A DNA stretch of 64,000 nt from contig NC_133957.1 of the NCBI RefSeq assembly GCF_031877795.1, positions 6,873,009 through 6,937,008 on the forward strand. Direction: 5' to 3'. The number at the start of each line of letters is the position of its first letter. Positions within the stretch are counted from its first letter, which is position 1. The notes under the pieces are model-generated. The model saw only the letters and a program-made list of their open reading frames with translations, ran no database searches and had not been told where the DNA came from. Origin of the DNA: Strix aluco. Its lineage: Eukaryota > Chordata > Aves > Strigiformes > Strigidae. Both the position numbers and the translations under genes were made by a program. This document shows positions 53,819 through 61,431 of this stretch, piece by piece.

Positions 53819-56007
53819 TTGAGGCAGCATTTGAGCTCAGCAAAAACAATGCAGGGAGCTCTGGAGCTCAGCAGGAGCAATTTAGGTAGGTTTTGGGCCA
53901 AGAAATACCCATTTATGGGGCTTCTGGGCCTCAGAACCCCCCAGCTAGGGAGCCTTTGGGCTCAGGAACACCAATTTGGGGGCTTTGGGGCTCAGAAACA
54001 CCCACGTAGGGAGCTTTTGGGGTAAGAACCAGCAATTTAGGGAGCTTTGGGGCTCAAAAGACAGACTTAGGGAGATTTTGGGCTCAGAAACAGTGACTTA
54101 GGGAGGTTTTTGGCTCCAAAGCAGCAATTTAGGGAGCTCTTAGCCTGAGAAACACCCACTTAGGCAGCTTTTGGGCCTCCAAAACAGCCTTTTTGGGAGC
54201 TTTGGGGCTCAGAAACACCTCTTTAGGGATCTTTTGGGCTCAAAACCAGCAATTTAAAGAGATTTGGGGCTCAGAAACCCCCACCCGGGGAGCTTTTGTG
54301 CTAAGAAACAGCAATTTAGGGAGCTCTGGGGCTCCAAAATGTCAATATAGGGAGCTTTTGGGCTCAGAAACAGTGACTTAGGGAGGTTTTTGGCTCCAAA
54401 GCAGCAATTTAGGGAGCTCTTGGCCCGAGAAACACCCACTTTGGCAGCTTTTGGGCCTCCAAAACAGCCTTTTAGGGAGCCTTTGGGCTCCAAAAGACCC
54501 ATTGAGGGAGCTTTTGGGCTCAGAAACTGCGACTGCGGGTGGTTTTTAGGTGAGAAACAGCAATGTAGGGAGCTCTGGGGCCAAAAGCGGCAGTTTAGGG
54601 AGGTCTTGGGCCTGAGAAACACCCACTTGGGCAGCTTTTGGGCCTCCAAAACACCCTTTTAGGCAGCTTCTGTGCTCAGAAACACCTGTCTGGGGAGATT
54701 TTGGCCTCAGAAAGTCCCATTGAGGGAGATTTTGGGCTCGGAATCAGCAAGTTAGGGTTGTTTTCAGCTGAGAAACAGCACTTTAGGGAGCTCTGGGGCT
54801 CCAAACCAGCAACTTATGGAGCTCTTGGCCCAGGAAACACCCACTTAGGCAGCTTTTGGGCCTCCAAAACAGCCTTTTTGGGAGATTTTGGGCTCCGAAA
54901 CAGCAACTTAGGGTGGATTTCCGCTAAGAAACAGCAGTTTAGGGAGCTTTGGGGTTCCAAAGCAGCAATTTAAATAGATTTGAGGCTCAGAAACACCCAC
55001 CTAGGGAACTTTTGGGCTAAGAAACAGCAATGTAGGGAGCTTTGGGACTCCAAACCAGTGACTCAGGGAGCGCTTGGCCTGAGAAACACCCACTTGGGCA
55101 GCTTTTGGGCCTCCAAAACACCCTTTTAGGGAGCTTTTGGGCTCAGAAAGACCCATTGAGGGAGATTTTGGGCCCAGAAACAACGACTTAAGGTGGTTTT
55201 CAGCTGAGAAACAGCAGTGTAGGGAGCTCTGGGGCCCAAAAGCAGCAATTTAGGGAGGTCTTGGGCCTGAGAAACACCCACTTGGGCAGCTTTTGGGCCT
55301 CCAAAACAGCCTTTTAGGGAGCTTTTGAGCTCAGGAAAAACTCTGCAGGGAGCTTTGTGGCTAAGGAACATCCATTTTGGAGCTTTGAGGCTCAGAAAAG
55401 CCAAGACAGGGAGCGACTTAGGAAGCTTTTGTGCTAAGAAACAGCAACGGAGGGAGTTTTGGGGCTCCAGAAGACCAACTTAGGGAGCTTTTGGGCTCAG
55501 AAACAGCACCTTAGGGTGGTTTTCAGCTGAGTAAGAGCAATTTCAGGAACCTTGGGGCTCAAAACGAGCAATTGAATGAGATCTGGGGCTCAGAAACACC
55601 CAGCTGGGGAGCTTTTGCACTAAGAGCGAGCAATGTAGGGAGCTCTGGGGCTCCAAAATGTCGATTTAGGGAGCTTTTGTGCTCGGAAAAAGTGGTTTAG
55701 GGAGGTTCTTGGCTCAAAACGAGCAATTTAGGGAGCTCTTGGCCTGAGCAACACCACCTTCGGCAGCTTTTGGGCCTCCAAAACACCCATTTATGGAGCT
55801 TTTGGGCTCAGAAACCCCTGTTTATGGAGGTTTGGGGCTCAAAAAGACCCATGGAGGGAGCTTTTGGGTTCAAACGCAGCAATTTAATGATATCTGGGGG
55901 TCAGAAACCCCCACCTAGGGAGCTTTTGGGCTCAGAAACAGCAATGTAGGGAGCTCTGGGGCTCAGAAACAGGCACTTAATCAGCTTTTGGGCCTCCAAA
56001 ACATCTG
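53819..56007. repeat. HOR unit, 2189 bp
   Basis: This is the last complete unit before the provirus. It has a private AAAGACAGACTTAGGG near 54057, where other units have ACCGACTTAGGG. Confidence 0.85.
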
Positions 56008-56188
56008 TTGAGGCAGCATTTGAGCTCAGCAAAAACAATGCAGGGAGCTCTGGAGCTCAGCAGGAGCAATTTAGGTAGGTTTTGGGCCGAGAAATACCCA
56101 TTTATGGGGCTTCTGGGCCTCAGAACCCCCCAGCTAGGGAGCCTTTGGGCTCAGGAACACCAATTTGGGGGCTTTGGGGCTCAGAAAC
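56008..56188. repeat. HOR unit split by the provirus (left part)
   Basis: This HOR copy runs normally to CTCAGAAAC at 56188, where the LTR begins. The same unit resumes at 63858 at the expected monomer position. Confidence 0.93.
56183..56188. other. Target-site duplication, left copy (AGAAAC)
   Basis: The six bases AGAAAC directly precede the LTR and recur directly after the other LTR at 63858-63863. Removing the provirus and one copy restores the usual satellite order CAGAAACACCCACC. Six bp is the duplication typical of alpha- and betaretroviral integrases. Confidence 0.93.
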
Positions 56189-56247
56189 TGCCGACGTGGA
56201 AGTCTCGGACACAACTTAGACGACCAATGTGATCAAGTTAATGCCAC

Positions 56248-56253
56248 TTTATT
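56248..56253 (-). promoter_or_regulatory. Polyadenylation signal AATAAA, 3' LTR
   Basis: AATAAA on the minus strand lies only 16 bases downstream of the TATA box, so it probably falls in U3 just before the RNA start. It would then be present only at the 3' end of the transcript. Confidence 0.75.
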
Positions 56254-56269
56254 AAAGGTTACACAGCAA

Positions 56270-56275
56270 TTTATA
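56270..56275 (-). promoter_or_regulatory. TATA box, 3' LTR
   Basis: The minus strand reads GAGTATAAATTG, a good TATA-box match, at the same relative place in both LTRs. Confidence 0.7.
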
Positions 56276-56572
56276 CTCTATCTCAAACTTCACGCACCGC
56301 TATCTTATTGCTAAAAGCTAAAGCTACTTGTTCACGTGCCCTTTTGCCCCCTATGATTGGTCCCGGTGTGGTGTCCACGCGATGGTCTCCCCCCAGGTAG
56401 ACCCCCTGTTTTCGACATTCCAACATCTTTATCTCTTGGGAAGGAATGTAGTTTCTCAGGCCGTCTCGGCCTTGTTTTTGTCCTTGAACACAGCTGCAGC
56501 TTGTTGTTACAGTGAGGCCCCTCGGTTTGGATCGCTCATAATATGTCCGTTATCTTCCAGCCATTCCACAAA

Positions 56573-56589
56573 TCCCCCTTTTTGTTTTT
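56573..56589 (-). other. Polypurine tract
   Basis: The minus strand has A-runs followed by AAAAAGGGGGA, ending two bases before the TG of the 3' LTR. This is the standard place for plus-strand DNA priming during reverse transcription. Confidence 0.85.
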
Positions 56590-56647
56590 GAGCGATCCAG
56601 ACTTCTCTTTTCTTAAACATTTGTTCACCCAGACTATTCAACATCCG

Positions 56648-57475
56648 TCACAAACACTGAAACAGACAGGGAAGAAGCAACATCAAGATTAGTAAACCTA
56701 CTAGCACTATCAATACTCTTTTGACCAAGGTCTGCAACCAGCCCCTCATCCCGAGTCTAGTCGTCCAAGATAACAAGGACCACTGACAGGTCGTACAGGA
56801 ATACCAGGCCATGCTCTATCCCCACAAATCAGAAAACACTCCAGGTGGAAGTTTAAAGCCTCCGGTGGTTTCTACGGAGAATCCTCCTGTTTTCAAATTA
56901 TTCCAAGAAGAATGCCCTGTCACATTTTGACAACCTACAAATAAATCTCGGTGACCATTCTGAGCTAACCAAATATGTCATGGGTCACCAAACCAAACCA
57001 CTCCTGTGCCATTCACTGGCTGCAGCTGAGGAACCACATTATGGCCATTTGGCGTCTCCGTAACATCAACATACTTAACAGGTGTAACACTGGCCAACAA
57101 ATCCAATTCTTGCAAGGGTAAAGAAGTTAACTGGTTTAGATTCTCAATGACTGTCTTTTGCCAAGCTGCATTACGCATGGAGGGCCAATTTAAAATGAAA
57201 CAACTATCATCATCTGGTCTGCCAATCAGGTCCACTCTCTGTTGTTTCCAATATCCTTCAAAATCAGTTTCATTTTCCTGCAACGGAATGCCAATTAAAC
57301 AGGTCCTAAAAGGATCATCTGCTTGTTGTAGACTCAAACAGAAATCCTTTATCCCAGATGCGTTTGCCCAGGTTACCCAAATGGTTGCTCTGGGTTCGAT
57401 GTCAAGAATCCCTTCATGGCTTAATGTGAGCCAAACTAGAACAAATGTGGCCCACATTTGACGTGTAGTCATCAT
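56648..57475 (-). pseudogene. env: env remnant: surface-protein amino part and membrane-anchor tail
   Basis: The frame opens with ATG ATG at 57475. Residues 1 to about 20 look like a signal peptide (WATFVLVWLTL). A surface-protein amino region follows with WVTWANAS (N-glycosylation site at N38), cysteines at 46 and 59, and a second site at N68. The WVTWAN and FCLS...TCLIGIP features resemble avian leukosis-type SU; this is recognition from family knowledge, not a search. A TGA at 56978-56980 stops it after 165 codons. The same frame continues with Env-like residues to a TAG at 56816-56818. A short stretch then ends in a hydrophobic anchor-like segment before TGA at 56648-56650. The frame is about 276 codons, roughly half or less of a normal Env; most of SU and the TM ectodomain, including any fusion peptide, is missing. 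It cannot give a functional envelope. Confidence 0.75.
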
Positions 57476-58036
57476 TTCACTTTCCTTTCTCAGGTGTCCT
57501 GGTACACCTGCCAGCTTTGAGAGCCATTCTTTCCCAACACCACAACTCTTATCTACTATCTTATTGTTCTAATTAACACACTGCAAAGCCAAACGTCTAC
57601 AAAGCTTCAAACTCAATTTCTGCTAGAATCCTTTATCTAAGGTTTTCAATTAAGCCTATAACTTTAACAAACTACCGCTGTTTTCTAAAAAATTAAGCCT
57701 GCCTTTCTGTAACTAAAAGTGGATTGCTGATATGTTGGCTCGTTGGCAAATTCAGACAACCAGCTTGCTTCAGTATAAACTTCTGAACTGTGATAAGCGG
57801 CTGTATTCGAACAGCCGTGCAAAACGACTGCAAGCCCAGGAAAAGACAAAAGGCTTCTCTGTTTGCTGGATGTAGTGCTGTCAGCAACGAGGTCAGAACC
57901 AGGTGCAGTCGATGTTCATGTCTCTGAAGTGCCTCAAAACACAGGGTCCTCCGTCCAGTTTGCAGAGACCTACGTAGATGAATTATTACCTGTAAAAACA
58001 CAAGCAGGAACCCCTGCCTAGGACCTGTGAGTGAGC
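57476..58036 (-). other. pol-env intergenic stretch with an unassigned open frame
   Basis: This is the gap between the pol stop and the env ATG. It contains a splice-acceptor candidate at about 57990. An ATG-started frame of 160 codons (58175 to 57693) overlaps the end of pol, carries a hydrophobic stretch (LLVFLQVIIHL), and matches nothing I know. It is in a different frame from env, so it is not an obvious Rec/Rem-type leader. I see nothing further in 57476-57692. Confidence 0.45.
57988..58010 (-). promoter_or_regulatory. Candidate env splice acceptor
   Basis: The minus strand reads TGCTTGTGTTTTTACAG with the AG at 57991-57990, a pyrimidine-rich tract before CAG. It lies just after the pol stop and about 500 bp before the env ATG, where an env acceptor is expected. 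The following GTAATA means the same point could also act as a donor. Confidence 0.5.
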
Positions 58037-60661
58037 CTAGTGCTCTGCGTCGTTCTTCCTGACTTCCCCTTTCCAGGGCCGCACCCATCGACTCGGTACC
58101 CATCTGACGCCGGTATCTGTAACAACACAAGCATATCCCTGACCGGTCATTCTTAGTTCTGCAGGTCCTCTCCATTCTCCTGTAACGACATCCCTGTATT
58201 GAACAAAAACATTACTGTCACATTGGTTTGTACCAGATTTCAAACCCAAACTATGTATTATTACTGGTGGTTCATTTCTATCACCTGTGAACCGCAAAAA
58301 ATTTAACACATACACCGCTTTTGCAAGTCGCTCTGCAGCAGCCAAGACTTCTCCCCCTTTTTGTTTTTGCAAAAGCGCTTTCAAGGTTTGATGCGCTCTG
58401 TCCACGATGGCTTGTCCCGTGGGGGAATGCGGTATTCCTGTGATGTGACGTATACCCCAGAGTTGGCAAAAATGAGTAAATTTCCGGGAAGTGTAGGCCG
58501 GACCATTGTCAGTTTTGATCTCTGCAGGCACGCCCAGTGCCATAATTGCAGCATGCATATGTTTGATGACATGCCGTGCTGTTTCACCTGTTTGCGCTGT
58601 TGCCCAAAGGGCTAGAGAAAAGGTATCAATAGAAACATGCACATATTTAAGCCTGCCAAATTCTGGGATATGGGTCACATCCATTTGCCAGAGTTGTAAA
58701 GGTTGGAGTCCTCGGGGGTTTACTCCCAAACCGAGGCCTACTCCCACCTTCTGGCAATCGGGACAGGATTGCACAATTCCTGTAGCATCAGCCACAGGAA
58801 TGTGAAATTGTCTGGCTAACATTTTTGCTGATTGGTGAAAAAACTGGTGTGACAGCCTGGCCTGTTCAAAGGTGTTAACGGCAGGGCCCGTCCAGGCTGG
58901 AGCGACAAGTTGATCGGCTTGAGCGTTTCCCAACGCAAGGCCTCCACATTGTTGATGACTGCGGATGTGCATAATAAAATATTCATCCTGACGTTGGTTC
59001 AAAAGTGTCAGCAATTGTAACAACAAAGTATGTAATACAGGATTTCGCACAGGTTTCACCATGCTGTTTTCCAGACGTTGTACTGTACGTACCACATACA
59101 ATGAGTCTGATACTATATTAAGAGGTTCTTGAGACCAGCGTTGAAATGTCCAGATAACAGCTCGAAGTTCTAAAGTCTGTAAAGAGTCACCAGGCGCTCC
59201 AGGGAGTAATTGATGTTTCCAGGTGTCCCCTTCCTTCCAAGTGACTGCAGCCCTTCGAGATTTTCGTCCAGCATCAGTGAAGACAGTTATCCCTTCTACT
59301 GGAACCTCTGATCGCAAGGGTAAATGTACAAACCGCTGATGGCATAATAATGACAAAAGCTTATCCGATGGATAACTATTGGTGATAGTACCTAAGAAAT
59401 CAGCAATTGCTATTTGAAAGACAGTTGAAGCAGATAATAACCAATCTAAATAAAACTGAGATACAGGTATGTAGATGACTTCTGGTTCGATGCCTGAAAT
59501 ATCTGAAATTCGCTGCCTTCCTTTTATGACAAGCTGTGAAAATAATTCAGGACGTGTAACTACTGTGTTTCTGGGCTGAAAAGAGAGAAAAATCCATTCC
59601 AAAATTCGTAAATTTGGTTTTGTTTCACTCAACTGAATAATAAGCCCCAATGGGTGTTCACGTTTACCCCCAGAGTTAACTATCATAAAAGAAAGAGCTT
59701 TATCATCCAGTCGCCTGTGAGTATAAGTCGTCATGATTTTGTTGCTAATTACTTGTAAAGCTTACTGTTGATCCTCATCCAGTTGACGGCGCTCCTGAGC
59801 TTGTACAGACGTGCCCAGGAGTGGCATCAAAGGTTTCAGATCATCGTTCGTAATTCCACAGATATTACGAACCCACTGGATATCCCCAATTAATCTCTGC
59901 GCATCAGACAATGTTTCTATTTTTGTGTTGATTTTAACCTTTTGAGGGCGAATCACTGCGTTTGTAATAATCCAGCCCAGATACAGCCATGGTCCCTGCT
60001 TCTGAATTTTCTCTGGTGCTATCTCTAATCCCCTCTCCCTGAGACTGCATGTTAGCTGGCCCAATATTGTCTCGCAGTCTAGTTGTTTTCCTGCTACTAA
60101 GATATCATCCATGTAATGATAAATGAGTAAATGAGGATACTGTTTTCGGATGGGTTCCAGAGCTCACGCAACGAAAGACTGACAGATCGTGGGTGAATTT
60201 TTCATCCCTTGCGGTAGCACCACCCAGTGATACCTCTTTGCTGGTTCGGCCTTATTAATCGATGGCACTGTAAAGGCAAACCTTTCAGCATCCTCTGGAT
60301 GTAAGGGGATTGTAAAGAAGCAATCTTTTAGATCGATAACTACCAGATCCCAGCCTTCAGGTAACATTACTGGGGAAGGCAAACCAGGTTGTAAGGTGCC
60401 CATGTCAGAGATAACCGCATTAATCGCTCTCAAATCATGTAACAGACGCCATTTCCCAGACTTTTTCTGGATTGTAAAAATTGGTGTGTTCCATGGGCTA
60501 GTTGAAGGCAGGATATGTCCGGCATCTAGCTGTTCCTGTACCAAATCCTTAATAATTTGCAGCCGGTCCAGTTTTAGCGGCCACTGGTCGATTCATATGG
60601 GATCATCAGTTTTCCAGGTTAATTGTACGATTGGCTGCTCTACCGTGGCCGCACCTAAAAA
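58037..60661 (-). pseudogene. pol: pol: reverse transcriptase, RNase H and integrase with three stops
   Basis: One frame, -1 relative to pro, of about 875 codons. RT shows the first catalytic Asp in VVIDLKD (60334), the LPQGM motif and YMDD at the head of the 60112 segment. RNase H has Asp154, Glu189, Asp210 and Asp274 (numbered from 59734), a full catalytic set. Integrase has a zinc site H296, H300, C324, C327, core Asp352 (MDVTH) and Asp409 (TDNGPAYTS), and a carboxy-terminal WVPSRWVRPW. Where the DD35E glutamate should be, residue 445 is Asp (codon 58400-58402). In-frame stops lie at 60593-60595, 60164-60166 and 59762-59764, each explicable by a single base change. There is no frameshift. 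The intact stretch of 565 codons (59734-58037) runs from the RT connection region to the end of integrase. Replication functions cannot be made from this copy. Confidence 0.92.
60655..60661 (-). promoter_or_regulatory. Possible pro-pol -1 frameshift point at the pro stop
   Basis: A run of five T ends at the pro TAG (minus strand CCTTTTTAG), and the pol frame is -1 and open through it. It does not fit the X-XXY-YYZ rule in the pro frame, so the true slip site may be mutated or lie slightly upstream. Confidence 0.3.
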
Positions 60662-61431
60662 GGCGAAGTAATCAATCGAGCTCCCATTTGACTGAGCAGA
60701 TCTCTGCCCACCAGTGCCACAGGTGAGTGCATCACACAGGGATGTGTGGTTACTAGCTTGCCATCCGGAAACATAAATGCTATTGTGTCTCTGCTGATGG
60801 ATGTGACTTGAGTTCCTCCAACCCCTAGAATTCCTGTATTAGCAGGCAGTAAAGGCCACTGACTAGGCCATAGATAAAGTGGTACAATTGTGACATCTGC
60901 TCCAGTGTCAACGAGCATTCGTAATTTACTCGTCTGTCCATTAGGGTGTCTCATCTCCATCTGCTCCTCTGGCTTCCCCCGACTAATGTCCAGGGCTAAC
61001 AAAACATCTGGTTGTCCGGTGGACCCAAAGCCTTTTTCACCTCTCTTCTTTTGTTCTGCATTAGGCACTTTTGATTCAAATGGAATTAGCTGAGCAATTT
61101 TCAATCCCTCCATGATAGTCAAAGGAGGAGTAAGTGTGTATACCATGATTTTAATTGTTCCCTCAAAGTCAGCATCAATAAGTCCTGAGATGACAAAAAT
61201 ACCTTTTTTAGATTCTGAGGAACGTCCAATTAATAAGGCACTTAAACCATGTCCCAGAGGTCCCACCAGATTAGAATCAACCAGATGTATTGTAGTGTCT
61301 GTAAGTGTAATAGCTACTGCTGTTGCCAAGTCCACTCCTGCGCTTCCTGAGGTGGCAGCGGAGCAGCGGTCCAAGCACCCTGGACTTGTGTCGTCGCGCG
61401 AGGGTGGGGCGCGCTCTGCCTCCCGTTTCCC
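60655..61431 (-). CDS. pro: pro: dUTPase-protease, made by -1 frameshift from gag
   Basis: The frame is -1 to gag and open from the GGGAAAC slip site (61425-61431) to TAG at 60655. It has no ATG of its own near the start, so translation by ribosomal frameshift is expected. Numbered from the TTG at 61374, a dUTPase domain occupies about 5-100: SGSAGVDLA (motif 1), GRSS (motif 2) and GLIDADFEG (motif 3, with Phe where the family commonly has Tyr). The aspartic protease follows, with catalytic DTG at 156-158 (LVDTGAD) and a GRDLL helix near 223. It would cleave Gag and Gag-Pol; the dUTPase would hydrolyse dUTP. A dUTPase upstream of the protease within pro is a betaretroviral trait. The frame is intact, unlike pol. 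Confidence 0.9.
   Translation of the reverse strand, partial: GKREAERAPPSRDDTSPGCLDRCSAATSGSAGVDLATAVAITLTDTTIHLVDSNLVGPLGHGLSALLIGRSSESKKGIFVISGLIDADFEGTIKIMVYTLTPPLTIMEGLKIAQLIPFESKVPNAEQKKRGEKGFGSTGQPDVLLALDISRGKPEEQMEMRHPNGQTSKLRMLVDTGADVTIVPLYLWPSQWPLLPANTGILGVGGTQVTSISRDTIAFMFPDGKLVTTHPCVMHSPVALVGRDLLSQMGARLITSPF

Larger units (their letters stand above)
1..56188. repeat. Satellite array of ~31-bp monomers with ~2.2-kb higher-order repeats
   Basis: The whole stretch is tandem monomers of about 31 bp (example 981-1011), about 1,800 copies. Each carries TTTAGGGAGC followed by TTTTGGGCTC and AGAAAC or CCAAAAC. Monomers differ by several substitutions, but a fixed order of variants recurs as a higher-order unit, most often 2189 or 2220 bp. 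Unit lengths differ by multiples of about 31 bp, as expected from unequal exchange between monomers. About three A/T-rich tracts per monomer sit roughly 10 bp apart. There is no gene, RNA or transposon within it. I do not recognise it as a named satellite; the 31-bp period does not match the 41-42-bp CNM/PO41 repeats or the ~21-bp units of the chicken W XhoI and EcoRI families, although tract phasing is reminiscent of the latter. Confidence 0.97.
56189..56570 (-). repeat. 3' long terminal repeat (382 bp)
   Basis: In the coding direction it begins TGTGGAATGG at 56570 and ends CGTCGGCA at 56189. Compared with the other LTR by eye there are about 12 substitutions and one 1-bp indel, about 3 percent. 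A TATAAA box (56270-56275) and an AATAAA signal (56248-56253) are present. The polypurine tract adjoins its U3 edge two bases away, as expected for retroviral ends that lose two bases at integration. Confidence 0.95.

Noticed and set aside
1..56188. Around 140 open frames of 60-131 codons on both strands within the array, some repeated more than 20 times
   Set aside because: They follow the 31-bp repeat through all three frames, mostly start at TTG rather than ATG, overlap on both strands, and have no domain. They arise because the monomer is poor in stop codons, not because of a gene family.
1..56188. CRISPR-like array of short direct repeats
   Set aside because: There are no unique spacers; the intervening sequence is itself the repeat, there are no cas genes, and the neighbouring element is a vertebrate-type retrovirus.
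1..56188. Telomere or interstitial telomeric repeat
   Set aside because: TTAGGG occurs once per monomer and never in tandem.
1..56188. CENP-B box as direct evidence of a centromere
   Set aside because: TTCG words exist (for example CACCTTCGGCAGC), but none is followed by the needed A and CGGG spacing in what I read.
1..56188. G-quadruplex array from paired GGG runs
   Set aside because: GGG runs are separated by about 7 and 18 bases, so intramolecular quadruplexes would need long loops; too weak to claim.
1..56188. Assignment to the CNM/PO41 or chicken W XhoI families
   Set aside because: The period is 31 bp, not 41-42 or 21, and I cannot align the consensus from memory. Only a similarity of design is noted.
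56328..56591. Plus-strand frame of 87 codons in the left LTR (and a similar one at 63669-63965)
   Set aside because: Both lie inside the two LTR copies, antisense to the provirus, and have no domain; the right one runs on into satellite.
57147..57461. Plus-strand frames opposite env, pol, pro and gag (57147, 58361, 58506, 60396, 60890, 61112, 61470, 62307, 62483, 62911, 63132, 63202)
   Set aside because: They are antisense shadows of retroviral coding sequence with no recognisable domains.
59734..59734. ATG at 59734 as a real start of an integrase gene
   Set aside because: The same frame continues upstream past one stop into RT, so this is an internal methionine of pol.
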